Part shown: positions 24,867 through 32,734 of the stretch, piece by piece
Layout of the letters: each line of letters opens with the position of its first letter
How positions within the stretch are numbered: position 1 is the stretch's first letter
The notes under the pieces: generated by a model
What the model was told of the DNA's origin: nothing
The model's input: only the letters and a program-made list of their open reading frames with translations
The model's database searches: none
Made by a program: the position numbers and the translations under genes
NCBI GenBank assembly: GCA_021813655.1
Contig: JAKAJU010000085.1
Span: forward strand, 1-32,734
From: Chloroflexota bacterium
Lineage (GTDB): Bacteria > Chloroflexota > Limnocylindria > Limnocylindrales > CSP1-4
Direction of reading: 5' to 3'
DNA: 32,734 nucleotides

Positions 24867-26741
24867 GTGGCGCCCACGGTTGCCCGCGGTGAGGTAACGG
24901 AGTTGGCGCTGGAGTCCTTTCGAGTAGCGAACCAGAAGTCGCTCGTGCTCGCTGAGTGCACGAGCGTGCCGTCGCTCATGGTTGTCACTGGGCCGAACGG
25001 AGTCGGGAAGTCCTCGCTGCTGTACGCACTGAAGCGTCGCGAAGGGACTGTGTATACGCCGCCGGATACCCAAGTCCTGTACCAGCCACCTCACCGGGCG
25101 ATTCGACGACAACAGGTTCGGCGGCGCTGGGTCCAGACGCAGATGCGCGGGTTCACCGAGTTGTTGGCGGGCGACGATGTCGGCGGCTTCGAGGGCCTCA
25201 ACATCCAGTTCCCGCAACGAGCACCCGACAACGTGGATGAGAGCGGATCGACGCTGAAGTACTCGCTCGGGCGCGTCGAGAACCGTCGCCAAGGTGTGCT
25301 TGCCTCACTCGTGGATGCCGCGCGGGCCGACGGTCGTCCGCTCGATACCACGGCACTTCCCGACGTCTACGGGCCACTCAAGCGGCTTGTGTCGACGCTG
25401 GTCCCGCACCTGGACTTCCGCGGCATCTCATTCGACAACGAAGATGACATCCGCCTTACGTTCCGGGTCGGCGCGGACAGTGCAGCGTCGGACATCGACC
25501 TCAACGACCTGAGCTCGGGCGAGAAGGCCATCCTCTTGCTGTTCATGCCGCTAGTCGAGTCCGAGATCGACGGGCTGCTCCGGTCGCTGGGCGGATTGGT
25601 CGCGGAGCCGAACGCCCCGATGTCAAGGGTCATGCTCATCGATGAACCGGAGCAACACCTCCACCCAGAGCTACAGGGACGAGTCTTGGCGTACCTGCGG
25701 TCTGAAGCAGCGACCACAGGGCTTCAGGCAATCCTCGCGACACACTCGCCTGCGCTGCTGGACTTGGCGACCGACACGGAGCTCTACGTTCTGCGGCGTC
25801 CGGATGGCGATCGCAACCAGCTCCACCGGGTCGCAGACTCCAAGGAGCGGCTGGATGCACTGAGGGAGCTCGTCGGGAACCCGTATGTCGTTACCACAGG
25901 TCGGACCGTCGTGCTGGTCGAGGGGCCCCCTGGCGGCGGTGGCAACACCGACGTCCATCTCCTTGACCGCATCCATCCGAGCGCAACGAGATACACGTTC
26001 GTCCCAATGGGCGGGCGAGGCACCGTCGTGAGCGCAGTGCGCGGCCTCCGTCGAGAGGTCTCCGAGGCCAGGTTCGGCATTAACGTGCTGGGTATCGTCG
26101 ATCGTGACCGCGGGACGGACCACGAGGATGGCGTGGTTCCTTGGCCATTCACGATGATCGAAAACCTGCTCCTAGGTGACTCGCGCGCCATCGCCCGCGC
26201 TGTCGGAGAGGTATCCGGTGGCGTCACTCCGTCGACTCGGCAGGTCGACGAAGCGCTGGCGAGTGCTGCGTCCTCGTTGCGGGAGGACGAGATCAGGATT
26301 CGTGTTCAGGACTATCTAGGTCCTCGCACGATCCGCGTCGGCGGGACGTCGCTCAGCCAGGTCCGAGACGACTTCGCCGCAGCGGTGGCGGGACTCCACT
26401 CAGCATACGGTGATGACGCCAGGGTGTCCGACGTCGTGGCTCGCGCCGCGAATGAAGTTGACAGCGCACTTGCGGACGGCTCCTATCGCACCGCCTTCCG
26501 AGGGAAGCAGTTGCTGCATCGCCTGTTCGACATGCTCGGCGTTCACAACGTCCCGTTTGGCACTTTCCAGTACGCCCTGGCTAACGCTTGCGCGAAGTCG
26601 GACACCGTCCAAGCGCAGGTTCGCGAGGTCTTCGAGGCTCTCGATGCAGCCAGGGCGGCTCGAATTGAGGCCATCGCTGCGGAGCAACGAAGCATCGCGC
26701 TCGACAGCGCCGGGGTTGCCCAACTCACCCGCGGCGAGTGA
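24867..26741 (+). CDS. ABC-type ATPase fused to a TOPRIM (DUF4435/OLD-like) domain
   Basis: This 624-aa protein has an ABC/SMC-like ATPase with Walker A GPNGVGKSS (residues 42-50), signature DLSSGEK (214-220), Walker B VMLIDEPEQHLHPELQ (255-270) and H-loop ATHSP (291-295). A TOPRIM-type domain follows: VVLVEGPPGGGGNTD (348-362) gives the catalytic Glu and GIVDRDRG (409-416) the DxD. FTMIENLLLG afterwards resembles the E-N-LL motif of DUF4435. OLD nucleases and fused PARIS (AriAB) anti-phage proteins share this order; sequence alone does not separate them. The start is uncertain: GTG 24867, or TTG 24903 with GAGGT 7 nt upstream. It lies 33 bp after HsdR. Codon choice is visibly less GC-biased than in HsdR, a sign of separate origin. 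Confidence 0.85.
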   Translation: MAPTVARGEVTELALESFRVANQKSLVLAECTSVPSLMVVTGPNGVGKSSLLYALKRREGTVYTPPDTQVLYQPPHRAIRRQQVRRRWVQTQMRGFTELLAGDDVGGFEGLNIQFPQRAPDNVDESGSTLKYSLGRVENRRQGVLASLVDAARADGRPLDTTALPDVYGPLKRLVSTLVPHLDFRGISFDNEDDIRLTFRVGADSAASDIDLNDLSSGEKAILLLFMPLVESEIDGLLRSLGGLVAEPNAPMSRVMLIDEPEQHLHPELQGRVLAYLRSEAATTGLQAILATHSPALLDLATDTELYVLRRPDGDRNQLHRVADSKERLDALRELVGNPYVVTTGRTVVLVEGPPGGGGNTDVHLLDRIHPSATRYTFVPMGGRGTVVSAVRGLRREVSEARFGINVLGIVDRDRGTDHEDGVVPWPFTMIENLLLGDSRAIARAVGEVSGGVTPSTRQVDEALASAASSLREDEIRIRVQDYLGPRTIRVGGTSLSQVRDDFAAAVAGLHSAYGDDARVSDVVARAANEVDSALADGSYRTAFRGKQLLHRLFDMLGVHNVPFGTFQYALANACAKSDTVQAQVREVFEALDAARAARIEAIAAEQRSIALDSAGVAQLTRGE

Positions 26742-26804
26742 ACGAGGGGCAGTCACCAAGTTGCGCCCCACGCGACTCACCCCTCCCCATACCCCTCCCG
26801 GGTA

Positions 26805-26845
26805 TTGACAAACCCCTTGACAAGTCGCCCTCTCGGGGGCACGAT
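26805..26845 (+). promoter_or_regulatory. Likely dnaG-rpoD promoter with doubled TTGACA
   Basis: TTGACA occurs at 26805-26810 and 26817-26822. The second copy is followed, after exactly 17 bp, by CACGAT (26840-26845), close to the TACGAT used by crcB. The second -35 is itself a small palindrome, CTTG-A-CAAG. Transcription would start near 26852. Confidence 0.6.
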
Positions 26846-26857
26846 TCAGGCCTCGAC

Positions 26858-26880
26858 GGCGTGTCAAGACTTGACACGCC
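26858..26880 (+). promoter_or_regulatory. Perfect 23-bp palindrome just downstream of the start point
   Basis: The arms GGCGTGTCAAG (26858-26868) and CTTGACACGCC (26870-26880) are perfectly complementary around a single A. The palindrome contains TTGACA and TGTCAA, the same core as the two -35 copies upstream. It covers about +6 to +28 of the predicted dnaG transcript, so it could be an operator or an RNA stem. Confidence 0.7.
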
Positions 26881-26891
26881 TCTCGTCACGT

Positions 26892-26923
26892 CCGGCACCC
26901 GCGGGTGCCGGCCTCCGCAGGCC
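26892..26923 (+). terminator. Two consecutive GC-rich hairpins in the dnaG leader
   Basis: CCGGCACCCG (26892-26901) and CGGGTGCCGG (26902-26911) form a perfect 20-bp palindrome. GGCCT (26910-26914) and AGGCC (26919-26923) form a second 5-bp stem with a 4-nt loop. No T-run follows. They may end the upstream ATPase/TOPRIM transcript or attenuate dnaG-rpoD. Confidence 0.45.
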
Positions 26924-26996
26924 GGGCGGGGGCTGACCGCGGCGCCCGGGCACGATGCGCGGGCCAGGCACCCGCGTGGGTCCTTCGGGAGATCGA

Positions 26997-29177
26997 TTGG
27001 CCGTCGGCGTCGCCGCAGAAGTGAAGAGCAGGCTCACGATCGCCGAGGTCGTCGGCGAATCGGTGCAGCTGAAGAAGGCGGGAACCACCCTCAAGGGCCT
27101 GTGCCCGTTCCACGCGGAGAAGACGCCGAGCTTCATCGTGACGCCCGCCCGCGACACGTGGCACTGCTTCGGATGCGGCGAGGGCGGGGACGTCTTCAGC
27201 TTCGTCATGAAGCGCGACGGGATCACGTTCCCGGAGGCGCTCCGGCTGCTCGCCGCGAAGGCGGGCGTGGAGATCGACGACAGGACCCGCAGGGAGGACG
27301 CCCGCAAGGCCAGGCTCCGCGAGGTCCTCGAGACGTCGATCGCCTTCTACCACACGGTCCTGCAGCATCGGACGGGGCAGGCGGCGCTCGACTACCTGCG
27401 GGGCCGAGGCTTCACGGACGAGACGATCGAGCGCTTCCAGCTCGGGTATGCCCCGGGCGGCTGGGACACGATGAGCCGGACCCTCCAGGAGCGCCGGGGG
27501 ATCGCGCCGGCGGAGCTGGCCGAGGTCGGCCTCACAACGCCGCGGGCCTCGGGGCGCGGTGCCTACGACCGATTCCGGGAGCGGATCATCTTCCCGATCC
27601 GGGACGCCTCGGGCGGGGCGATCGGCCTGGGCGGGCGGATCCTGCCGGTGGTGGAGGGGGCGGCTGGCGGCGCGCATGGGAACGGCACGAGCGGCCAGGG
27701 CGGCCCCGGCGCGGCCACCCCAGCGGGCGGCCCGACCGCGGCCCCCGACCGCGGCCCCAAGTACCTCAACTCGCCGGCGACGCCGCTCTTCGACAAGTCG
27801 CGCACCCTCTACCTCATCGACCACGCCAAGACCTCGCTCCGCAAGAGCGGCCAGGCGGTGATCGTCGAGGGCTACACGGATGCCCTCATGGCGCACCAGG
27901 CGGGCTTCACCGACGTCGTCGCGAGCCTCGGGACGGCCCTCACGGCGGGCCAGGTCGCGCTCGTCACGCGCTACGCGGAGAAGGTCGCGCTGGCCTATGA
28001 CGTCGATCCGGCCGGCCAGAAGGCGGGCACGTTCGGGATCACCGAGCTGTCCAACCTCATCAGCGAGCTCGCGCAGGGCGCGGCGGCCGGCACGGGCCCC
28101 GACGGCAAGGGACTCCGGCTGACGGAGGTCGGCGTCGTCCGGCTGCCGGAGGGACGCGACCCCGACGAGGTGATCCGGGAGACGCCCGACCTCTGGCGCG
28201 AGGCGGTCCGCACGCCGCAGCCGATCCTCGCGTACCTGATCGACACGCAGGCGGAGCGCGTGGACCTCAGGACGCCGGAGGGCCGCAAGCGCCTCGTCGA
28301 CGCGGTCCTCCCCACACTCCGCCGCGTGACCGACCCGATCCTCCGCGACAGCTACCTCCAGGTGCTCGCGAAGCGCAGCGGCGTCGAGGAGCGGGTGCTC
28401 CTCGAGGCGCTCCACCAGGGCGGCCGATCCGCGCGGGTGGACGGGGGACGGCACGGCGCAGGGAGCCCGGGGACCGGCGGCCGGCCCGGTGCGGGGGGGA
28501 CGGCCGGTCCGGGCGGCGGGCAGGATCCCGCCGCCGGCCGGATCACCGCGGACGCCGTCATCGCGGCACGGGACCTGCCGGATCCCGAGGAGCTCCTGCG
28601 GGGCGTGGATCTCGTCGAGGCCGAGCTCCTCCACCTCCTGCTCGTGGTCCCGGACGAGCAGCTGCGGGTCGCGGACCGGCTGGCGCCGGCGATGTTCTCG
28701 TCCGAGCTGGCGCGCGGGCTCTGGCGGGCGATGCTCGCCGACCGCGAGGCGGACGCGGTGGTGCGCGACGCGGCGGCGGGCCCGGCCGGGGCCGCGCATC
28801 CCGGCGAGCCGGGGCGCTTCGATCGTGGCCGCTTCCTCGCCTCGCTCGACGAGGAGTCGCGGGCGCTCGCGATCGCGCTGTACGCGAGCCGCGCCCCGAT
28901 CCCCGGGATGGGGGACGGCGGCGACGGGGGCACGGTCGACCTCGAGCTCGTCGACCAGGGCGTCGAGCAGTGCCTGCTCCGCCTGGAGCTCGACCGGCTC
29001 GACGAGCGGGGGGCATGGACGCGCGGCGAGCTCGCCGACGCGGAGCTGCGCGGAGACGCCGACGCGATCTCCCGACTGATGGATGACGAACGACAACTGA
29101 ACGAGGCCCGACTGTCGCTGCACAGGCGCATCGAGCAGGCGAGCCTCCTCGCAAGGACCGCCGGAGGAAGACCGTGA
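26997..29177 (+). CDS. dnaG: DNA primase DnaG
   Basis: This 726-aa protein makes RNA primers at the replication fork. The CHC2 zinc finger is Cys36-His39-Cys57-Cys60 ([23 protein letters not shown]). The catalytic core includes [24 protein letters not shown] and [15 protein letters not shown]. The TOPRIM residues are in [14 protein letters not shown] (about 286-299) and LAYDVDPAG (about 331-339). A C-terminal helicase-binding region ends the protein. It is longer than usual because of two Gly/Pro-rich inserts at about 221-252 and 479-515. The start is probably TTG 26997 with GGGAG 5 nt upstream; an in-frame ATG at 26955 has no Shine-Dalgarno. The stop overlaps the rpoD start (GTGA), so the two are coupled, as in the macromolecular-synthesis operon. 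Confidence 0.95.
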   Translation: MAVGVAAEVKSRLTIAEVVGESVQLKKAGTTLKGLCPFHAEKTPSFIVTPARDTWHCFGCGEGGDVFSFVMKRDGITFPEALRLLAAKAGVEIDDRTRREDARKARLREVLETSIAFYHTVLQHRTGQAALDYLRGRGFTDETIERFQLGYAPGGWDTMSRTLQERRGIAPAELAEVGLTTPRASGRGAYDRFRERIIFPIRDASGGAIGLGGRILPVVEGAAGGAHGNGTSGQGGPGAATPAGGPTAAPDRGPKYLNSPATPLFDKSRTLYLIDHAKTSLRKSGQAVIVEGYTDALMAHQAGFTDVVASLGTALTAGQVALVTRYAEKVALAYDVDPAGQKAGTFGITELSNLISELAQGAAAGTGPDGKGLRLTEVGVVRLPEGRDPDEVIRETPDLWREAVRTPQPILAYLIDTQAERVDLRTPEGRKRLVDAVLPTLRRVTDPILRDSYLQVLAKRSGVEERVLLEALHQGGRSARVDGGRHGAGSPGTGGRPGAGGTAGPGGGQDPAAGRITADAVIAARDLPDPEELLRGVDLVEAELLHLLLVVPDEQLRVADRLAPAMFSSELARGLWRAMLADREADAVVRDAAAGPAGAAHPGEPGRFDRGRFLASLDEESRALAIALYASRAPIPGMGDGGDGGTVDLELVDQGVEQCLLRLELDRLDERGAWTRGELADAELRGDADAISRLMDDERQLNEARLSLHRRIEQASLLARTAGGRP

Positions 29178-30973
29178 CCAAGGACGCACTCGACGAGCAG
29201 CTGGTGGAGGCGGTGCTGGCGCCGCGCCGCCGAGGGAAGCGCGGTGCGCAGGACGCCGCGCCCGCGACCGGGCGGCCCGTACCCGACGCCGACGACGAGA
29301 CCTCGATCGACGACGCGCTCGCAGCGCCGGGCGACGACGAGGAGCCCGGCCCGTCGGTCGTCGCCGACGCGGACGTGGAGCTCGAGGCGGAGGTCGAGGT
29401 CGGGGCGGGCATCGCGGTCGCCGACCTCGGCGAGGACGTCGGCCTGCGGCTCTCGAACGGCGACGGCCGGCCGATCGACGCGGTCGCGGTCATCGACGCC
29501 CCCGTGAAGCTCGACGCGAAGGAGCTCGAGGAGCCCACCGCGGAGGAGCTCGAGGCCCTCTCGGCCGACATGATCGGGATCGACGACCCGGTCCGGATGT
29601 ACCTGAAGGAGATCGGGAAGGTCGCCCTGCTGACGGCGGAGGAGGAGGTCGTCCTCGCCAAGGCGATCGAGCTCGGCGAGCAGATGGCGGAGGAGCCGTG
29701 GAAGGCGCTCGTCAGTCTCCACGAGTGGACGCTCCACGACACCGAGCGCAAGACCCGGACGACGAAGCGCCAGCACGCCCTGCCGCATGGCGCCGATGCC
29801 CATCGGCTGGTCCGCGAGGGCCTCTCGTGGGACGGCGCCCGCGATCTCCTCGTCCCGACGCCGGACTTCAAGTTCACCAAGGCGGCGCGAGAGGCGCAGA
29901 CCGACGATGCGAAGGCGCTCCTGAAGAAGGCGAAGGAGCTCGTCGCCGCGTACAACGCAAGCCTCGCCGAGGCCGACCCCGCTGCGGTCGACGCGTTCAT
30001 CACGCTGCTCGACTGGTCCTACCTCTCGGTCCACACGACGAACCTCGACGCGCGCGACAACCCCGGCCTCCGGGCCGTCTACGACTGGACCCGCGACGAC
30101 GTCGCCCTGCCGGCGCTCCGCCGCTGGGTGGACGCCGGGTACGAGGCCGACTTCCTCAAGTTCCTCGGCTACGACCCCGAGCTGCCGTCCACGACGAAGC
30201 TCGCGCACCGCAAGGGCGTCATCGTCGTCATCGGCCGCGACGCCCGCGAGCAGCTCACGAGCGCGAACCTGCGGCTCGTCGTCTCGATCGCGAAGAAGTA
30301 CATCGGCCGCGGCATGAGCTTCCTCGACCTGATCCAGGAGGGGAACATCGGTCTCATCCGGGCGGTCGAGAAGTTCGACTACGAGAAGGGCTTCAAGTTC
30401 TCCACGTACGCGACGTGGTGGATCCGGCAGGCGATCACGCGTGCCATCGCCGACCAGGCGCGGACGATCCGCATCCCGGTCCACATGGTGGAGACGATCA
30501 ACCGGCTCATCCGCGTCAGCCGGCAGCTTCTCCAGGAGCTCGGCCGCGAGCCCACCGTCGAGGAGATCGCGAACGCGATGTCCACGCCGGAGCTCCTCGT
30601 CACCCCCGAGAAGGTCCGCGAGATCATCAAGGTCAGCCAGGAGCCTGTGAGCCTCGAGACCCCGATCGGCGAGGAGGAGGACAGCCATCTCGGCGACTTC
30701 ATCGAGGACCGCGGGGCGCTCGCCCCGGCCGAGGCCGCGAGCCACCAGCTCCTCAAGGAGCAGGTCGAGGCGGTCCTCGACTCGCTCACCGGCCGTGAGC
30801 GGCGGGTCCTTCAGCTCCGCTTCGGCCTGGAGGACGGGCGTGCCCGGACTCTCGAGGAGGTCGGCAAGGAGTTCAACGTCACCCGCGAGCGGATCCGGCA
30901 GATCGAGGCGAAGGCCCTGCGCAAGCTGCGCCACCCGAGCCGCAGCCGCAAGCTCAAGGACTACCTGGAGTAG
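29174..30973 (+). CDS. rpoD: Primary sigma factor RpoD/SigA
   Basis: This 599-aa protein directs RNA polymerase to housekeeping promoters. An acidic N-terminus (1-130) precedes region 1.2, [22 protein letters not shown] (137-158). A long non-conserved region of about 180 residues follows (171-350). Region 2 (about 357-430) reads [29 protein letters not shown] and [15 protein letters not shown], essentially invariant in primary sigmas. Region 3 is at 431-505, and region 4 ends with [33 protein letters not shown] 29174 overlaps the dnaG stop, and GGAGGAAG precedes it. A long insert between regions 1.2 and 2 is usual in proteobacterial RpoD but absent from most Gram-positive SigA, so it is a useful lineage marker. 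Confidence 0.96.
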   Translation: MTKDALDEQLVEAVLAPRRRGKRGAQDAAPATGRPVPDADDETSIDDALAAPGDDEEPGPSVVADADVELEAEVEVGAGIAVADLGEDVGLRLSNGDGRPIDAVAVIDAPVKLDAKELEEPTAEELEALSADMIGIDDPVRMYLKEIGKVALLTAEEEVVLAKAIELGEQMAEEPWKALVSLHEWTLHDTERKTRTTKRQHALPHGADAHRLVREGLSWDGARDLLVPTPDFKFTKAAREAQTDDAKALLKKAKELVAAYNASLAEADPAAVDAFITLLDWSYLSVHTTNLDARDNPGLRAVYDWTRDDVALPALRRWVDAGYEADFLKFLGYDPELPSTTKLAHRKGVIVVIGRDAREQLTSANLRLVVSIAKKYIGRGMSFLDLIQEGNIGLIRAVEKFDYEKGFKFSTYATWWIRQAITRAIADQARTIRIPVHMVETINRLIRVSRQLLQELGREPTVEEIANAMSTPELLVTPEKVREIIKVSQEPVSLETPIGEEEDSHLGDFIEDRGALAPAEAASHQLLKEQVEAVLDSLTGRERRVLQLRFGLEDGRARTLEEVGKEFNVTRERIRQIEAKALRKLRHPSRSRKLKDYLE

Positions 30974-31525
30974 GGGAGGGTCCACGGGGCGCGGTGCAGC
31001 GCCGGGACCTCGCGCCCCCGGCCGCGGGGCGCGTGCGGCGAGAGCGAGGCTCGGGCGAGGGCGAGGGCGAGCCGTTCGGCCCCGGCGCGCTCGGCCCCTG
31101 TCAGGTTCGGCCCCGGCGCGCTCGGCCCCTGTCAGGTTCGGCCCCTGACAGGGACTTGCACCTGATGCACCAACACAACGGCCGCTTGCGCCACGTGCAA
31201 GCTCGGGACCTCCCGATCGCCCGCGGCGGGGTTGCGAGGTGATCGAGGCGGGCGCCTGAGCCGCCCGGTGCCTCGTCAGCTGGCATCTCGGTCGTCGCCA
31301 TGCGCGCCATGAAAGGTCTCGACGTCCCGTAGCTGCAGGTCGACCGGGTTCCTGCCCGTTCTTGCGCGTGACGCAGGTCCCAGGACACGCCGCACCCCAA
31401 GGGCTTCACAGTCGGTCCGGGCCGATCGACCTGCTACCAGGCGCGCGCCCCGCCGACCCGCGCCCCTCGACCTTCAGCCCGTGCCTCTCGCGCCGTGAGC
31501 CGTCGCGTCGACGGTCTCGGCGTTC
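30974..31525. other. 552-bp region without a supported gene
   Basis: It holds a 31-bp tandem repeat with a hairpin near its left end (see the entry at 31074). There is an inverted repeat, CTTGCAC (31155-31161) with GTGCAAG (31195-31201), and then unremarkable sequence. Short minus-strand frames such as NPVDLQLRDVETFHGAHGD around 31310-31360 look protein-like but have no start signal and match nothing I recognise. No tRNA fold is seen. Confidence 0.6.
31074..31153 (+). repeat. 31-bp direct repeat ending in a terminator-like hairpin after rpoD
   Basis: Two perfect 31-bp copies lie head to tail (31074-31104 and 31105-31135), each starting GTTCGGCCCC and ending CCCCTGTCAG. A partial third copy follows. 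The end of the second copy, CCCTGTCAG (31127-31135), pairs perfectly with CTGACAGGG (31145-31153) over a 9-nt loop. This is the best candidate terminator for dnaG-rpoD, although there is no T-run. Confidence 0.65.
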
Positions 31526-32206
31526 TCAGAGGAGCACGAGTGGGTCGCCCTCCGGCATCAGGCCGGCACCGAGCAGCTCGAGGGATCGCCGCCCGTCGGT
31601 CGGGAAGCGGGTCCGGAGGCCGCTCTCGGTCGAACCGACGAGCCGGCGACAGTGGCGCGTGTCGGCGAGCAGGAGCAGCACCGCGTCCACATCGTCATCT
31701 CGCGCCTTCAGGGAGATCCTTCGGATGAGCGCCTGGGTATCCCGGGGTCGTGTTTCCGCCTCCACTCCGACGCGCCAGGACGCACCCTGGATGACCGCGT
31801 CCCACGCCCTCGGGTCGCCCGGGATCGCCAGCGGCACTTCGATCATCCACCGGAGGGACCGATGGAGGCGTCCCCGCAGGCGCGCGAGCAGTGCCGAGTG
31901 CGCCTCGTCCCGTACCGGCGTGCCGGACGGATAAGCCCGAGCCGAGAGCTCGAGGCCCACCGTGGCGAGGAGGCGTGCGACCTGCTCGATCGAGAGCGAC
32001 CCGGCGATCCCGCGCTCGACGCGACTCACCTGCGCTCCCGAGAGGCCGACGGCACGGCCGACCGCCTCCTGGCTCAGCCCCCGATCCAGGCGTGCGTCTC
32101 TCAGCTCGCGCGCGAGGTCGAACGCGATCGCTCTGCCGCGCGCAGCGCCCCGATCGACGGCTCGCTCTCGACCCGCCATGCGCGTAGTCTCGTGGTCGCC
32201 GTCCAC
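31526..32206 (-). CDS. XRE-type HTH regulator with conserved C-terminal domain
   Basis: This 226-aa protein has an XRE/Cro helix-turn-helix at about residues 30-83: LARELRDARLDRGLSQEAVGRAVGLSGAQVSRVERG, SLSIEQVARLLATVGLELS. The C-terminal part reads RSLRWMIEVPLAIPGDPRAWDAVIQGASWRVGVEAETRPRD and VDAVLLLLADTRHCRRLV. The spaced Asp (AWDAVI) and Glu-x-Glu (VEAET) followed by a hydrophobic strand recall a restriction-endonuclease-like fold without the Lys, but I do not recognise a named family. The start is GTG 32206, with GGTGAGG 5 nt upstream; the ATG at 32179 has none. It is divergent from the rhodanese gene with only 43 bp between starts, so it may control both. Confidence 0.8.
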   Translation of the reverse strand: MDGDHETTRMAGRERAVDRGAARGRAIAFDLARELRDARLDRGLSQEAVGRAVGLSGAQVSRVERGIAGSLSIEQVARLLATVGLELSARAYPSGTPVRDEAHSALLARLRGRLHRSLRWMIEVPLAIPGDPRAWDAVIQGASWRVGVEAETRPRDTQALIRRISLKARDDDVDAVLLLLADTRHCRRLVGSTESGLRTRFPTDGRRSLELLGAGLMPEGDPLVLL

Positions 32207-32236
32207 CGACGCCTCACCCCTCGGTCATCACCCGAT

Positions 32237-32242
32237 TACGAT
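32237..32242 (+). promoter_or_regulatory. -10 box for a leaderless rhodanese transcript
   Basis: TACGAT is identical to the crcB -10 and ends 7 nt before the ATG at 32250, with no Shine-Dalgarno between. On the other strand CGTAAT (32240-32235) could serve as the -10 of the divergent regulator, so the two promoters overlap. Confidence 0.5.
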
Positions 32243-32249
32243 GCCGGCC

Positions 32250-32734
32250 ATGACGCACCGCGCCCGCGCCCGTGCCGGCGAGCCTGCGACCGAGGCTCGC
32301 AGCCTGCCGACCGCGGCCGCCGGGAGCCCCGGCCCCCTCGTGTCGGCCGCCTGGCTCCGCGACCACCTGGGCGACTCCGACCTCCTGCTCGTTCACGTGT
32401 CACCGACCCGTCGTGTCTACAACCGGCGCCATCTGCCGGGCGCGGTCTTCGCCGATCTGCACCGCGACCTCGCGCTGCGCGGCACCGCCCCCGCGACCGG
32501 CGATGCCGTCCGCGAGTGGCTCCTGCCCTCGCGCGGCGACGTGGAGGCGGCGCTCGCCCGGTGGGGAGGCGCTGAGATCGAAACGCACGCGGATCTGCCG
32601 ATCACCGGCCCGCCGGGTTCCACCGCCGAACCGCCCACCGAAGCACGCGGCGGACCCGGCGCCACCGCCGAACCGCCCACCGAAGCACGCGGCGGACCCG
32701 GCGCCACCGCCGAACCGCCCACCGAAGCACGCGG
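32250..32734 (+). CDS. Rhodanese-like sulfurtransferase, 3' end outside window
   Basis: The open frame encodes 161 residues before the window ends. After a Pro/Ala-rich N-terminus comes LVSAAWLRDHLGDSDLLLVHVS, then YNRRHLPGAVFADLHRDLALRG, the RxHLPGAVxxD signature of the first rhodanese domain in two-domain thiosulfate sulfurtransferases. REWLLPSRGDVEAALARWG continues the fold. Then a 14-residue unit, TAEPPTEARGGPGA, repeats in tandem and is cut by the window end. The catalytic Cys lies in the missing part. An in-frame ATG at 32241 overlaps the -10 box, so 32250 is preferred as a leaderless start. It is divergent from the XRE-type regulator. Confidence 0.8.
   Translation, partial: MTHRARARAGEPATEARSLPTAAAGSPGPLVSAAWLRDHLGDSDLLLVHVSPTRRVYNRRHLPGAVFADLHRDLALRGTAPATGDAVREWLLPSRGDVEAALARWGGAEIETHADLPITGPPGSTAEPPTEARGGPGATAEPPTEARGGPGATAEPPTEAR
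32620..32734 (+). repeat. 42-bp in-frame tandem repeat at the window end
   Basis: The 42-bp unit starts CCACCGCCGAACC at 32620, 32662 and 32704. Copies are identical where they can be compared, and the third is cut at the window end. Each unit encodes 14 residues (TAEPPTEARGGPGA), so the frame is kept whatever the copy number. The identity of the copies points to recent expansion. Confidence 0.9.

Noticed and set aside
31321-31440. Possible tRNA gene in the gap after rpoD
   Set aside because: No T-loop GTTCRA motif, no matching acceptor arm and no cloverleaf on either strand.

Overview
The window is a GC-rich bacterial segment that begins inside one gene (a response-regulator receiver domain) and ends inside another (a rhodanese). 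Ordinary high-GC genes, a coupled dnaG-rpoD pair, Tat and lipoprotein exports, a DUF3048 lipoprotein and -10 boxes placed 6-7 nt before start codons suggest Chloroflexota (Limnocylindria-like) or another GC-rich, actinobacteria-like lineage. No rRNA or other direct marker is present, so this assignment is an inference.

Positions 1-9,170 hold scattered metabolic genes: a receiver domain, a Tat-exported sulfatase, a luciferase-like oxidoreductase, a GNAT acetyltransferase, a double VOC protein, a Tm-1-like/UPF0261 protein, a DUF3048 lipoprotein and a GH29 alpha-L-fucosidase. Positions 9,180-11,290 are a compact fluoride-response unit: a -35/-10 promoter with a 17-bp spacer, a fluoride (crcB-type) riboswitch, a hairpin that sequesters the Shine-Dalgarno (SD) sequence, crcB, and a DUF190 protein with four CBS domains. 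The promoter and riboswitch lie within the tail of a truncated DinB-like reading frame. Positions 11,360-17,290 encode a nitrilase and two divergent surface lipoproteins: a metallophosphoesterase and a 1,015-aa beta-propeller/phosphoesterase.

Positions 17,340-26,741 look like an accessory, defence-type island. Three different P-loop ATPases of the AAA_14/DUF4143 or archaeal-ATPase/DUF234 kind lie in tandem. Each is preceded by its own unrelated palindrome set laid over its promoter, and in two cases over its start codon. The third is translationally coupled (GTGA overlap) to a complete type I restriction HsdR subunit, but no hsdM or hsdS is in the window. After HsdR comes a fused ABC-ATPase/TOPRIM protein that resembles OLD nucleases and fused PARIS (AriAB). 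This arrangement is the best candidate for an undescribed system: ATPase-nuclease proteins that each recognise a private operator, with one of them controlling an orphan restriction translocase.

Positions 26,800-30,973 return to housekeeping: a promoter with repeated TTGACA, a perfect 23-bp palindrome and strong leader hairpins, then dnaG (TTG start) overlapping rpoD. The primary sigma factor has an insertion of about 180 residues between regions 1.2 and 2. The remainder is about 550 bp of gene-free, repeat-bearing DNA, an XRE-type regulator, and a divergent, apparently leaderless rhodanese gene that runs off the end inside a 42-bp tandem repeat.
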